DNA of 64,000 nt from Pseudomonas berkeleyensis (GTDB taxonomy: Bacteria > Pseudomonadota > Gammaproteobacteria > Pseudomonadales > Pseudomonadaceae). The translations under genes and the position numbers were made by a program. Below, in pieces: positions 1 to 8,625 of the stretch. The stretch's first letter is position 1. Each line of letters begins with the position of its first letter. The stretch spans positions 2,291,001 through 2,355,000 of the forward strand of contig NZ_CP059139.1 of the NCBI RefSeq assembly GCF_014109765.1, in the 5' to 3' direction. Below the pieces are notes generated by a model that worked only from the letters and a program-made list of their open reading frames with translations, had not been told where the DNA came from and did not search any database.

Positions 1-1322
1 TGGAGGCGGCCTACGCCAGCATTCCCGAGACCAACCGCTACCTGATGATCGCCGGCTTCCCCACGGTGGCGCAGGGTATTTCCTTCATGAAGCTGGAGGA
101 TTGGGGCGAGCGTTCACGCAGCCAGTTCGAGATCCGCAACGAACTGCTGCCGCAGTTGCAGGATATCGCCGGCATGCGCGTCACGCCGGTCAACCGACCG
201 CCGTTGGGGCAGAGTGCGCGCAACCAGCCGATCAACTTCGTCATCCGCTCGTCCATGGAGTACGCCGAGCTGCAGGGTTATGTCGACCAGTTGATGGAGC
301 GCATGCGCGATTATCCGGGCCTCGAAGGGCTGGACAGCGACCTCAAGCTCAACTCGCCGCAGCTCAAGATCACCGTCAACCGTGAGCAGGCGGTGGCGGT
401 CGGCACCGATGTGTCGGTGATCGGTCGCAGCCTGGAAAGCCTGTTCGGCAGTCGCCAGGTCACCCGTTTCAAACAGAACGGCGAACAGTACGATGTGCTG
501 GTGCAACTGCAGGACATCGACCGCAGCAATCCGCAGGATCTGGATCGCGTCTACGTGCGTGACCGTGACGGCGGCATGGTGCAACTGTCCAACCTGATCT
601 CGGTACGCGAGACGGTGGCGCCGCGCGAACTCAACCACTTCAACCAGTTGCGCGCAGTGACCATCAGCGCCAACGTCGGCACCGGTTACACCCTGGGTGA
701 GGCGTTGGACTATCTGGAGACTGGCGCCCGCGAGGTATTCCCGCCGGAAACCCAGTACGACTACACCGGCACCTCGCGTGACTTCAAGGAGTCCAGCTCG
801 GGCATCGTGCTGATCTTCGCCCTGGCTCTGGCGTTCATCTTCCTGGTGCTCGCCGCGCAGTTCGAGAGTTTCAGCGACCCACTGATCATCCTCTTCAGCG
901 TGCCCTTGTCGATGGCTGGCGCCTTGCTCGCCCTGACGCTATTCGGCGGCACGCTGAATATCTATTCGCAGATCGGCCTGGTGACGCTGATCGGCCTGAT
1001 CACCAAGCACGGCATCCTTATCGTCGAGTTCGCCAACCACCTGCTGCGTGAGGGCAGGGAGCTACGCGCTGCAGTGATCGAAGCCTCGGTACAGCGCCTG
1101 CGGCCGATCCTGATGACCACTGGCGCCATGGTGCTCGGCTCGTTGCCGCTGGCCATCGCCACCGGTGCAGGCGCCGAGAGCCGCCAGCAGATCGGCCTGG
1201 TGATCGTTGGCGGGCTGATCGTGGGCACCTTCTTCACCCTTTACGTGATCCCCGCGCTGTACCTGCTGCTGCGCCGTTGGGCGCCGCTGCGGGTGATCGA
1301 GGACGAGCCGGCCGCCGCGTAG
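1..1322 (+). CDS. RND multidrug efflux pump, inner-membrane permease, C-terminal part
   Basis: This is the C-terminal roughly 440 residues of a resistance-nodulation-division transporter, the proton-driven inner-membrane subunit of a tripartite efflux pump. The frame is open from the window edge, so the start lies upstream. Visible parts are a periplasmic porter region (about the first 250 residues) and then a run of hydrophobic helices beginning near GIVLIFALALAFIFLVLAAQ, including the conserved QFESF...P segment and the GLITKHGILIVEFAN helix. The stop codon TAG lies inside a dispersed palindrome that begins at 1319, so the last residues may have been changed by that repeat. The substrate cannot be told from this fragment. 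The family call is secure. Confidence 0.93.
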   Translation, partial: EAAYASIPETNRYLMIAGFPTVAQGISFMKLEDWGERSRSQFEIRNELLPQLQDIAGMRVTPVNRPPLGQSARNQPINFVIRSSMEYAELQGYVDQLMERMRDYPGLEGLDSDLKLNSPQLKITVNREQAVAVGTDVSVIGRSLESLFGSRQVTRFKQNGEQYDVLVQLQDIDRSNPQDLDRVYVRDRDGGMVQLSNLISVRETVAPRELNHFNQLRAVTISANVGTGYTLGEALDYLETGAREVFPPETQYDYTGTSRDFKESSSGIVLIFALALAFIFLVLAAQFESFSDPLIILFSVPLSMAGALLALTLFGGTLNIYSQIGLVTLIGLITKHGILIVEFANHLLREGRELRAAVIEASVQRLRPILMTTGAMVLGSLPLAIATGAGAESRQQIGLVIVGGLIVGTFFTLYVIPALYLLLRRWAPLRVIEDEPAAA

Positions 1323-1471
1323 GGTGCGCCGCGCGCACCGGCTTTCTCGACCGTGCAGGTCGACGCTTGATGTTGTGGAAGGCGCTTTAGCGGTGCGCCT
1401 TTGGCTGCGGTTACAGCCCACTCCCATGGTGTTGGCTTTGTAAACTGCCGGTGCGCGTGGCGCACCCTACG
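1319..1471. repeat. Pair of dispersed palindromes (family A)
   Basis: Two oppositely oriented copies of a palindrome (1319-1340 and 1449-1471) flank about 110 bases without a gene. The core is GTAGGGTGCGC followed by GCGCACC. Ten more copies occur in this window. The arrangement resembles REP/BIME pairs. The first copy supplies the stop codon of the RND gene. No promoter or RNA gene is evident between the copies or up to queF. Confidence 0.8.
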
Positions 1472-1557
1472 ACGAGGTTGCATCTGGTTTGGTGCGTGCG
1501 ACTGGCCGGCCAACCCGTTAAACTCGCCCGGTTTTTCGCTACCCTGGATTGCGCGCC

Positions 1558-2388
1558 ATGCAGCACCCTGCCGAACATTCCCCGCTGGGCAAGTCCAGCC
1601 AGTACATCGCCGAGTACAGCCCCGAGCTGCTGTTCCCCATCTCACGCGCCACCAAGTGGGTAGAGCTGGGCCTGGATGGCGCGAGCCTTCCGTATCAGGG
1701 CGTGGACTACTGGAACTGCTACGAACTTTCCTGGCTGTTGCCGTCTGGCAAGCCCGTGGTGGCGATCGGCGAGTTCGCCATCCCGGCGGATTCGCCGAAC
1801 ATCATCGAATCGAAGTCCTTCAAGCTCTACCTCAACTCGCTGAACCAGACGGTATTTGCCAGCTGGGATGAGCTACAGGCGACGCTGGCGCGCGATCTGT
1901 CGGCGGTAGCCGGCAAGCCGGTGGCGGTGCGCCTGCGCTCGCTGGCCGAGGTGGCGGGCGAGGGCGTGGCAACGCTGCCGGGCCAATGCATCGATGAGCT
2001 GGAGGTCAGCGTCAGCCAGTACGACCACCCGCAGCCGGAGCTGCTGCGCTGTGATGCCGAGCGCGTGGTGGAGGAGAGCCTGCACAGCCATCTGCTCAAG
2101 TCCAACTGTCCGGTCACCGGTCAGCCGGATTGGGGCAGCCTGGTCGTGCAATACCGTGGCGCGGCGCTGGATCACGCCAGCCTGCTGGCTTATCTGGTGA
2201 GTTTCCGCCAGCACGCGGACTTCCACGAGCAGTGCGTGGAGCGCATCTTTCTCGATCTGCAGCGTCTGCTGCAGCCGCAATCCCTGACCGTTTATGCGCG
2301 TTACGTGCGCCGCGGTGGCCTGGACATCAATCCGTACCGCAGCACCGCCGCCATCGTCCCGGAAAACGGGCGTCTGGTGCGTCAGTAG
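1558..2388 (+). CDS. queF: NADPH-dependent 7-cyano-7-deazaguanine reductase QueF
   Basis: QueF reduces preQ0 to preQ1 in the queuosine tRNA-modification pathway in the cytoplasm. The protein has 276 residues, the length of the two-domain (YqcD-like) type II QueF. The opening [17 protein letters not shown], the [20 protein letters not shown] segment and the catalytic cysteine in [13 protein letters not shown] (Cys184) are all present. I chose the ATG at 1558 over an in-frame TTG nine bases upstream because it gives the family's usual N-terminus. It is a single gene with its own downstream terminator. Confidence 0.97.
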   Translation: MQHPAEHSPLGKSSQYIAEYSPELLFPISRATKWVELGLDGASLPYQGVDYWNCYELSWLLPSGKPVVAIGEFAIPADSPNIIESKSFKLYLNSLNQTVFASWDELQATLARDLSAVAGKPVAVRLRSLAEVAGEGVATLPGQCIDELEVSVSQYDHPQPELLRCDAERVVEESLHSHLLKSNCPVTGQPDWGSLVVQYRGAALDHASLLAYLVSFRQHADFHEQCVERIFLDLQRLLQPQSLTVYARYVRRGGLDINPYRSTAAIVPENGRLVRQ

Positions 2389-2394
2389 CGCATG

Positions 2395-2430
2395 AAAATG
2401 CCGCCAGCCCGGCAGGGGTGGCGGCATTTT
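2395..2430. terminator. Rho-independent terminator after queF
   Basis: An 11-base perfect stem, AAAATGCCGCC / GGCGGCATTTT, starts seven bases after the queF stop and ends in T residues. The flanking A and T runs mean it could also stop transcription arriving from the convergent gene at 2466. Confidence 0.88.
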
Positions 2431-2465
2431 GAGTGATACCCCGGCTTCTGCCAGGGCTGGTGCAT

Positions 2466-2732
2466 TCAGATACCCATGTTGGCCAGGCTTTGCATGATGT
2501 TGCGCAGGGTACCGGCAAGTGTCGGGTGGCTGGCTTCGAAGCGTTCCACTGCCAGGTTGACGCCATCGACCAGCGTGGCATCGGGCGCTGCTGCGGCTTC
2601 ACGCGCCAGCTGCACTTCGATCTCCTGGGTCAGAAGGTAAAGCGATGCCCGTTCTTCTTCGCTGAGCGGCGTGTCCTGGGCCAGGTGCTGGTGAAGGGCT
2701 TCCAGTTGCTGCTGCAGGTCATTCGCTGGCAT
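2466..2732 (-). CDS. DUF4404 family protein
   Basis: A small acidic protein of 88 residues that matches the DUF4404 family found in pseudomonads. It is almost wholly helical, with two heptad-like stretches (LQQQLEALHQHL near residue 7 and VERFEASHPTLAGTLRNIMQ near 62). There is no signal peptide or membrane segment. The function of the family is unknown. It lies between queF (convergent) and the PhnX-like gene (same strand). Confidence 0.85.
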   Translation of the reverse strand: MPANDLQQQLEALHQHLAQDTPLSEEERASLYLLTQEIEVQLAREAAAAPDATLVDGVNLAVERFEASHPTLAGTLRNIMQSLANMGI

Positions 2733-2850
2733 AGAGTTCTCCCTTATCGAATAGGCATAGGCATTGACCCCTGGCGCTGCCGGAAGTTTTCAGCCCGTAC
2801 CTGCAGGGTAATTCAAGCACGCCGGCTTTGCCTGACTCGGGTCAAATGTG

Positions 2851-3570
2851 TCAGGGCTTTTCGCCTTTCTGCCGACGTAGCCCGATGTCTTCAAGGCTGG
2901 CGCCTATCGCCTCTAGATGGTCGACCACCGCATGCACGCCTAGCCGGTAGAGCAGCAGCGTGGCTTCGGCGCGTAGACGTTCCTGCTCGCTCGCATCCAG
3001 TGCCTGCCAGTCGGCGGGTGCATAGCCGCACAGCGGGCCGCAGGCGGCCAGGCCGATCGTCCAGCAGCCGGCATTGAGCCCGGCTTGTAGTAGCAGCGGG
3101 TTGCCGCTGACCAGAATGCAGCCTTCCAGGCGCTGCACACCCAACTGACTCAGGGCCTGCCAGCAGCTGTCTGGAGCCGGCCAGGGCCTGGCCTGGTGGG
3201 TGAGCACGGCTTTGACAGGTGTCGGCAAGGCCTCGGCCAAACGCAGGCTGGCATCGGGGGGTAGGGCATCGAGCCAGGCGCAGGGTATGCCGTCGGCGTA
3301 CAGTGCGGCGAGCAGTTGAGCGGCGCCGGGTGTCAGTTCGCTATGCTCGTCGGCCACTTCGCTGAGCATCTGCTGCAGATCCTGCAGTTGGGCAGTGTCG
3401 GGAGTCGTTCCCAGCATGCTGGCCAGGGCCTGTTCGGCCGTGCTGGCGAGGGCAGGGCGTTCGCGCTGCGGATATAGGCGTTGCAGCGCGACTGGCAACG
3501 TCCGGGCACCGAAATCGACCAGGCAGCCGGAAAGCTCGAAGATCAGGGCGGTTGGGGAAGCGTGGGGCAT
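2851..3570 (-). CDS. PhnX-like HAD-superfamily protein with substituted catalytic residues
   Basis: The 239-residue protein follows the phosphonoacetaldehyde hydrolase (PhnX) branch of the HAD superfamily: an N-terminal motif I region running into VDFGA, and a late NAGCWTIGLA segment matching the NAGMWTVGV of PhnX. In motif I the usual nucleophilic Asp is Glu (IFELSGCLVDFGA), and the late VGD metal-binding motif reads VSGNP. By family knowledge these changes should abolish or alter phosphatase/phosphonatase chemistry. The start at 3570 is preferred to 3624 because the extra 18 residues have no family character. It is followed by a thioesterase gene that ends near 3633 on the same strand, as at the PAO1 locus I recall. 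It may be a pseudoenzyme with a regulatory or binding role. Confidence 0.8.
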   Translation of the reverse strand: MPHASPTALIFELSGCLVDFGARTLPVALQRLYPQRERPALASTAEQALASMLGTTPDTAQLQDLQQMLSEVADEHSELTPGAAQLLAALYADGIPCAWLDALPPDASLRLAEALPTPVKAVLTHQARPWPAPDSCWQALSQLGVQRLEGCILVSGNPLLLQAGLNAGCWTIGLAACGPLCGYAPADWQALDASEQERLRAEATLLLYRLGVHAVVDHLEAIGASLEDIGLRRQKGEKP

Positions 3571-3632
3571 GGGGGCATCCGTGGCAGTGGCCTCACCCAA
3601 TCTAGCGCCAGCGGATGACCGCAATATGACCG

Positions 3633-4043
3633 TCAGATGACGCTGAACAAGGCGCGCACATGCTCAGGCAGCGCCACGGAATTACCTTTGGCATGATCGA
3701 TCCACACCAGCTTGCAGTAGCCCTCGCCGTAAACCGTCTGTGGATCTTCCACGGTCGTCAGCCTGTGCTCGATCACCAGGCTGCTGCGGCCAACCGCGCC
3801 AGCACGCAACTCGACCACTACGGTGGCAGGGTGCACCACGGGCTTGAGATAGGTGTGCTGGGTTTGCAGTACCACCGGGCCGAATGGCACGTTGCTCATC
3901 GCTACCCCGGCCAGCTTGAACCAGGCTACCCGAGCTTCTTCCAGATATTGCATGTAGATGATGTTGTTGACGTGCCCGTAGCTGTCCATGTCGCCCCAGC
4001 GTACGGGGATACGCGCAGTATGTAGCAGAGTCTTATCGGTCAT
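3633..4043 (-). CDS. Acyl-CoA thioesterase, hotdog fold (4HBT/YbgC type)
   Basis: A hotdog-fold thioesterase of 136 residues, the usual length for the 4-hydroxybenzoyl-CoA thioesterase/YbgC group, which hydrolyses acyl-CoA thioesters in the cytoplasm. The signature VRWGDMDSYGHVNN carries the catalytic Asp (Asp20) and is followed by the expected YMQYLEEARVAWF helix. The exact acyl substrate cannot be inferred. It ends nine bases from the longest possible start of the PhnX-like gene and is probably in the same transcription unit. It is divergent from mlaA. Confidence 0.9.
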   Translation of the reverse strand: MTDKTLLHTARIPVRWGDMDSYGHVNNIIYMQYLEEARVAWFKLAGVAMSNVPFGPVVLQTQHTYLKPVVHPATVVVELRAGAVGRSSLVIEHRLTTVEDPQTVYGEGYCKLVWIDHAKGNSVALPEHVRALFSVI

Positions 4044-4147
4044 CGCATTTGTTCACTATGCTGCCCAAGCGGGGCTCCAGGCTTTATACTACGCGGTCTT
4101 CGGGCCGCTGGCGGTGGCCACATTATTTTCCTCAAGGAGAGATTTCA

Positions 4148-4852
4148 ATGCATGTGATTGGTGCTCGCTGGGTCGCGCGCCTGGGCAGCCTGATGGCGCT
4201 CGTTGGCCTGAGCTTGATGCCTGCCGTGAGCCAGGCCGCTTCGGAAGAAGATCCTTGGGAGAGCTTCAATCGCCCGATCTTCCGCTTCAACGATACCCTC
4301 GATACCTATGCGCTGAAACCGATCGCGCAGGGCTATCAGGCCGTAACCCCACAGTTTCTGGAAGATGGCATACACAATGTCTTCGGCAACATCGGCGATG
4401 TGGGCAACCTGGCCAACAACGTGCTGCAAGGCAAACTGCACAACGCCGGTGTCGATACCGGCCGTCTGATCTTCAACACCACCTTCGGCTTGCTGGGCTT
4501 CTTCGACGTGGCCAAGCACATGGGCCTGCAGAAGAACGACGAGGACTTCGGTCAGACCCTGGGTGTCTGGGGTTTGAACAGCGGCCCGTATCTGGTGATT
4601 CCGTTCCTCGGCCCCAGCACCGTACGTGATGCCACTGGGCGGGTGCCTGACAGCTTCCTCACCCCGTATCCGTACATGGATCACGTGCCGACCCGTAACG
4701 TAGCCATGGGCGTGGAGATCATCGACACCCGTGCCAGCCTGCTGTCGGCCGAGCGTCTGATCAGCGGTGACAAGTACATCTTCATCCGTAACGCCTACCT
4801 GCAGAGCCGTGAGTTCAAGGTCAAGGACGGTGAGGTCGAAGACGACTTCTAA
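4148..4852 (+). CDS. mlaA: MlaA/VacJ family outer-membrane lipid asymmetry protein
   Basis: MlaA is the outer-membrane part of the Mla pathway, which removes misplaced phospholipids from the outer leaflet and passes them to MlaC. The mature protein starts near ASEEDPWESFNRPIFRFND, the family hallmark, and continues through NVFGNIGDVGNLANN and FNTTFGLLGFFDVA. The ATG at 4148 follows a strong AAGGAGA site at 4133. The signal peptide ends in PAVSQA with no lipobox cysteine, so as written this is an ordinary signal-peptidase I substrate, unlike the E. coli lipoprotein. The length (234 residues) is normal. It is followed by a bidirectional terminator. Confidence 0.94.
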   Translation: MHVIGARWVARLGSLMALVGLSLMPAVSQAASEEDPWESFNRPIFRFNDTLDTYALKPIAQGYQAVTPQFLEDGIHNVFGNIGDVGNLANNVLQGKLHNAGVDTGRLIFNTTFGLLGFFDVAKHMGLQKNDEDFGQTLGVWGLNSGPYLVIPFLGPSTVRDATGRVPDSFLTPYPYMDHVPTRNVAMGVEIIDTRASLLSAERLISGDKYIFIRNAYLQSREFKVKDGEVEDDF

Positions 4853-4865
4853 GGCGTTAGCCATG

Positions 4866-4893
4866 AAAAAAGGCGGCCTCTGGCCGCCTTTTT
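4866..4893. terminator. Bidirectional terminator between mlaA and the PilZ gene
   Basis: A stem of AAAAAAGGCGGCC and GGCCGCCTTTTT around a three-base loop lies 13 bases after mlaA and 14 bases after the convergent PilZ gene. It has A and T runs on both sides, so it should work on both strands. Confidence 0.93.
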
Positions 4894-4907
4894 CGTTGCT
4901 ATTGGTT

Positions 4908-5207
4908 TCAGCTCATCGACAGGATGGCCAGCCCCAGAGACTGCCTGCCATCGTCCAGATCAGCGATGCGAACCACTTCGGCCTGGGCATCCAGACCGGC
5001 CAGTTCGCTATGGTCGGACGGGATGTGGACGCGTACTTTGTCGCCCATGCTCAAGCTGACGTTCGCCTCGATTTGCATGCCGGTACTCGACAGATCCAGG
5101 CACAGTGCTGATGTTTCGCCGCCAGCGTGGTGCAGAGTGACTGGCGCTTCCAGTCGCATGCGGATGAAGTCGCGTTTCTCGCTGTACGCTCGATCGTTCT
5201 GACTCAT
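4908..5207 (-). CDS. PilZ domain protein (c-di-GMP binding)
   Basis: A single-domain PilZ protein of 99 residues. It has the RxxxR-type region in YSEKRDFIRMRLE and the second motif DLSSTGMQI, a D/NxSxxG variant, so it probably binds cyclic di-GMP. There is no membrane segment or output domain, and it must act by binding another protein. The ATG at 5207 is preferred to a GTG nine bases upstream because AGAGGG sits at a good distance. The gene is divergent from rssB, in the order seen in PAO1. Confidence 0.87.
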   Translation of the reverse strand: MSQNDRAYSEKRDFIRMRLEAPVTLHHAGGETSALCLDLSSTGMQIEANVSLSMGDKVRVHIPSDHSELAGLDAQAEVVRIADLDDGRQSLGLAILSMS

Positions 5208-5417
5208 GGACGCCACCCTCTTCTTATGATCTTTCCCGCGGCACTTATAACCCTCGCCGATTTACCCTGTAAAGCCGCCGAACGACGACCGGCGCCGGCT
5301 TGAATCGGCAGGCGGATGGGAGTACCGTCTGCCCCTTGAAATTGCCCTGGCACCCCTTTGCGGCGCTGCGCCTCGGCTGCAACTCAATTGCTCCGGCGCA
5401 GTTTGCCTGGATTACCC

Positions 5418-6602
5418 ATGCACAAAACCAGTGCCACTCTGCTGATCATCGACGACGACGACGTCGTACGCGCGAGCCTCGCGGCCTATCTCGAGGACAG
5501 CGGCTTCAAGGTGTTGCAGGCCAACAACGGTCTGCAGGGTCTGGAAGTCTTCCAGCAGGAAAGCCCCGACCTGATGATCTGTGACCTGCGCATGCCGCAG
5601 GTCGACGGTCTTGAGCTGATTCGTCGTATCAACGCTTTGGGTGTGGATGTACCGGTTATCGTCGTGTCCGGCGCGGGCGTGATGAATGACGCGGTCGAAG
5701 CCTTGCGCCTGGGGGCGGCCGATTACCTGATCAAGCCTCTGGAAGACCTGGCGGTACTCGAGCATTCAGTGCGCCGCGCTCTGGATCGTTCGCGCCTGCG
5801 TGTGGAGAACCAGCGTTATCGCGAGAAGCTGGAAGCCACCAACCGCGAACTGCAGGCCAGCCTGCACCTGCTGCAGGAAGACCAGAACGCCGGTCGCCAG
5901 GTGCAGATGAACATGCTGCCGGTGACGCCCTGGCAGGCCGATGGCCTGACCTTTGCCCACCAGATCATCCCATCTCTGTACCTGTCCGGTGACTTCGTCG
6001 ACTACTTCCGTATCGACGAGCGACGTATCGCTTTCTACCTCGCTGACGTTTCAGGGCATGGCGCTTCGTCGGCGTTCGTCACCGTACTGCTCAAGTTCAT
6101 GACCACGCGTCTGCTCTACGAGTGGCGCCGTGGCGGTACGCTGCCTGAGTTCAAACCCTCCGATGTGCTCGGGCACATCAACCGTGGCCTGATCAACTGC
6201 AAGCTGGGCAAGCACGTGACCATGCTGGGCGGGGTGATCGACGAAGAAAGCGGCCAGTTCACTTACAGCATCGGCGGGCATCTGCCCTTACCCGTGTTGT
6301 ACGAAGGTGGCCAGGCACGTTACCTGGAGGGGCGCGGGTTGCCTGTCGGTCTGTTCGAAGAAGCAGAGTACAGCGACTACGTAATGGCGTTACCCGAGTC
6401 TTTCAGTCTTACGCTGCTGTCCGACGGCATTCTCGACCTGCTCCCAGGCGATACGCTCAAGGACAAGGAATTGGCGTTGCCACAACTAGTTAGCCAGGCC
6501 GGCGGCAGCCTAGACGGTTTGCGTCAAGTTCTCGGTCTGGCCAATCTGGGCGAGATGCCGGATGATATCGCCTTGCTGGTGTTGAGCAGGAACCTTGCAT
6601 GA
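5418..6602 (+). CDS. rssB: RssB-type response regulator with C-terminal PP2C-like phosphatase
   Basis: A 394-residue regulator. Residues 1-125 form a receiver domain with the phospho-acceptor Asp in LMICDLRMPQVDG. A short coiled-coil linker follows, then a SpoIIE/RsbU-type PP2C phosphatase from about residue 180, with DVSGHG and DGILDLL metal-site motifs. The partner at 6599 is a STAS protein, so the pair looks like a partner-switching module in which the phosphatase dephosphorylates the antagonist. In Pseudomonas this locus is named rssB-rssC and linked to sigma-factor control. The start at 5418 gives the usual N-terminus; the upstream extension is not conserved in character. The last four bases overlap rssC. 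Confidence 0.9.
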   Translation: MHKTSATLLIIDDDDVVRASLAAYLEDSGFKVLQANNGLQGLEVFQQESPDLMICDLRMPQVDGLELIRRINALGVDVPVIVVSGAGVMNDAVEALRLGAADYLIKPLEDLAVLEHSVRRALDRSRLRVENQRYREKLEATNRELQASLHLLQEDQNAGRQVQMNMLPVTPWQADGLTFAHQIIPSLYLSGDFVDYFRIDERRIAFYLADVSGHGASSAFVTVLLKFMTTRLLYEWRRGGTLPEFKPSDVLGHINRGLINCKLGKHVTMLGGVIDEESGQFTYSIGGHLPLPVLYEGGQARYLEGRGLPVGLFEEAEYSDYVMALPESFSLTLLSDGILDLLPGDTLKDKELALPQLVSQAGGSLDGLRQVLGLANLGEMPDDIALLVLSRNLA

Positions 6603-7093
6603 ATCCTGGGATAAGCCCCGGTCGCATCCAATTTGCCGAGCAGGATGGAACCTTCGTCCTGAAATTCGTCGGTGAAGTCCGCCTGACCTTGTGTTCGGCG
6701 CTGGATGCCACGATTGAAAAGATTTTTACCGCGTTGAATTTCTCGGCCATCGTCATCGACCTGACCGAGACCCGCAGTATCGACAGCACGACCCTCGGTC
6801 TGCTGGCCAAGCTGTCCATCCTCTCGCGGCAGAAGGTGGGCTTGCTGCCGACCGTGGTCACCACTCACGACGATATCACCCGTCTGCTCGAGTCCATGGG
6901 CTTCGATCAGGTGTTCAACATCGTCGAGGGCCCGGTGCCGTGCCCGGATTGCCTGGATGATCTGCCGTCGCAGGATCAGTCCGAGGAAGTGGTAAAGGCC
7001 AAGGTGCTGGAGGCTCACCGCATCCTGATGGGGCTCAACGACTCCAACCGGGCCGCCTTTCACGACCTGGTGAGTGCGCTGGAACGCCACTGA
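6599..7093 (+). CDS. rssC: STAS-domain anti-sigma-factor antagonist (RssC)
   Basis: A STAS domain fills residues 15-115 of this 164-residue protein. The phosphorylatable Ser/Thr lies in the TRSIDSTTLGLLAKL loop, matching the DSxGLG loop of SpoIIAA-type antagonists. The C-terminal 45 residues contain a CPDC pair and an acidic tail. The start overlaps the rssB stop (ATGA), which implies translational coupling. By analogy, phosphorylation of this Ser/Thr and its removal by RssB would decide whether a serine-kinase anti-sigma factor is held; no such kinase is encoded nearby. Confidence 0.88.
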   Translation: MNPGISPGRIQFAEQDGTFVLKFVGEVRLTLCSALDATIEKIFTALNFSAIVIDLTETRSIDSTTLGLLAKLSILSRQKVGLLPTVVTTHDDITRLLESMGFDQVFNIVEGPVPCPDCLDDLPSQDQSEEVVKAKVLEAHRILMGLNDSNRAAFHDLVSALERH

Positions 7094-7132
7094 CCGCTTT
7101 CCTGGTAGGGCGTACTGGCTCTCATTCCTCCA

Positions 7133-7162
7133 AAGGGGCGCCCGCCTAAGCTGGCGCCCCTT
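7133..7162. terminator. Bidirectional terminator between rssC and tal
   Basis: A ten-base stem AAGGGGCGCC / GGCGCCCCTT around a ten-base loop, followed by TCTTCG on the plus strand. It lies between two convergent genes and is placed to stop both. Confidence 0.85.
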
Positions 7163-7169
7163 CTTCGTT

Positions 7170-8096
7170 TCACGCCTTGGCGCTGAGCAGCGCTTCGAGT
7201 TTTTCCTGATCGCGGGCGAACAGGCGAATGCCTTCTGCCAGTTTTTCGGTGGCCATGGCGTCTTCGTTCATGGCCCAGCGGTATGCGCGTTCGTCGAGGC
7301 TATGACGCGCTTCGCCGGCTGCCCCGGGCGTCAGCACGCGCTCCAGCTGGCCCTGGTCATCGGCCAGTTTCTGCAGCAGATCCGGGCTGATGGTCAGGCG
7401 GTCGCAACCGGCCAGCGCCTCGATCTGCCCCTGATTACGGAAGCTCGCACCCATCACTACGGTCTGGTAGGCGTTGGCCTTGTAGTAGTCGTAGATGCGC
7501 GTCACCGAGCGCACGCCCGGATCTTCGCTGCCGACGTAGTCGCGGCCTTCGGCCTTCTTGTACCAGTCGTAGATACGACCGACGAAGGGCGAAATGAGGA
7601 ACACCCCGGCGTCGGCACAGGCCTGGGCCTGGGCGAAGGCGAACAGCAGGGTGAGATTGGTCTGGATGCCGGCTTTCTCCAGTTGCTCGGCAGCGCGGAT
7701 GCCTTCCCAAGTCGAAGCAATCTTGATCAGCACCCGTTCGCGCCCGATACCGGCCTGATCGTAAAGGCCGATCAGGCGTTCGGCGCGGCGCAGGGTGGCA
7801 TCGGTGTCGAAGGACAAGCGTGCGTCCACTTCGGTGGAAATGCGCCCGGGGATGACCTTGAGAATCTCCTGGCCGACAGCGACGGCGAAATGATCGCACG
7901 CCAGGCCCAGGTCGCCCTGGCCGGCGTCCACGGCCTGTTGCAGCAGGTCGGTATAGCGCGGCAATGCTGCGGCCTTGAGCAGCAGGGACGGGTTGGTGGT
8001 GGCGTCCACCGGTTGCAGGCGGGCGATGGCGTCGAGATCACCGGTGTCGGCGACCACGGTGGTGAACTGCTTGAGTTGTTCCAGCTTGGAGGTCAT
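7170..8096 (-). CDS. tal: Transaldolase
   Basis: Transaldolase of the non-oxidative pentose phosphate pathway transfers a dihydroxyacetone unit between sugar phosphates in the cytoplasm. The 308-residue length matches TalB. The N-terminus [16 protein letters not shown], the [14 protein letters not shown] loop and the Schiff-base lysine in [15 protein letters not shown] are all present, as is the late MGASFRN phosphate-binding motif. The gene stands alone, convergent with rssC and divergent from the Fur-like gene. Confidence 0.97.
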   Translation of the reverse strand: MTSKLEQLKQFTTVVADTGDLDAIARLQPVDATTNPSLLLKAAALPRYTDLLQQAVDAGQGDLGLACDHFAVAVGQEILKVIPGRISTEVDARLSFDTDATLRRAERLIGLYDQAGIGRERVLIKIASTWEGIRAAEQLEKAGIQTNLTLLFAFAQAQACADAGVFLISPFVGRIYDWYKKAEGRDYVGSEDPGVRSVTRIYDYYKANAYQTVVMGASFRNQGQIEALAGCDRLTISPDLLQKLADDQGQLERVLTPGAAGEARHSLDERAYRWAMNEDAMATEKLAEGIRLFARDQEKLEALLSAKA

Positions 8097-8289
8097 GACG
8101 AGGCCTTGTCGTTGCAGATGATGTGACCTTACCCGAGGCGCCTTGGGCGCTCAACGGGCGCTTCACTGACAATATTTACCTTTTGGGTATGCGTTTTTTC
8201 CCGGCTCGTTCGTCTTTATTGGAGAGACACTGAAAAATACCCGAAGCCAGTGGAGTCCGGCTTTCGTAACGCAGCCAAGGAGCCCGAAC

Positions 8290-8625
8290 ATGTCGACCCA
8301 ACACAATCCGCCTCGTTCACTGAACCACACAGAGAATGGCCCGGACAGCCGCCAGTGCCGCGCCTTGCTGCAGGCCGTCGGGCTGCGCTTCAGCATGCCG
8401 CGGCAGAAAGTGGTTGAGGCTCTGTACGGTGCCGACGAGGACGAGGGGATTTCCAGCCGCGAGCTGCACCAGCAACTCAGTGAGGCCGGCGAGCCGCTGT
8501 CACTGGTGAGCGTGCGTCAGGTACTGCGGCGTATGGAGGAAGGCGGCATGATCCAGGCGACCGGGCGTAGCCGTTATCGCCTGACGATTTCGGCTCAGTG
8601 TCCGCGCAACAGTTCGGCGGCCTGA
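8290..8625 (+). CDS. Fur-family-like winged-helix regulator, DNA-binding half only
   Basis: This 111-residue protein carries a winged helix similar to the N-terminal DNA-binding domain of Fur/Zur/PerR ([47 protein letters not shown]). It stops where the metal-binding dimerisation domain should begin: there are no His/Cys clusters, and Fur proteins are normally about 135-160 residues. It could be a metal-independent relative or an adaptor. The ATG at 8290 follows CAAGGAG. The last 31 bases overlap the convergent 3' end of dusA. Confidence 0.75.
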   Translation: MSTQHNPPRSLNHTENGPDSRQCRALLQAVGLRFSMPRQKVVEALYGADEDEGISSRELHQQLSEAGEPLSLVSVRQVLRRMEEGGMIQATGRSRYRLTISAQCPRNSSAA

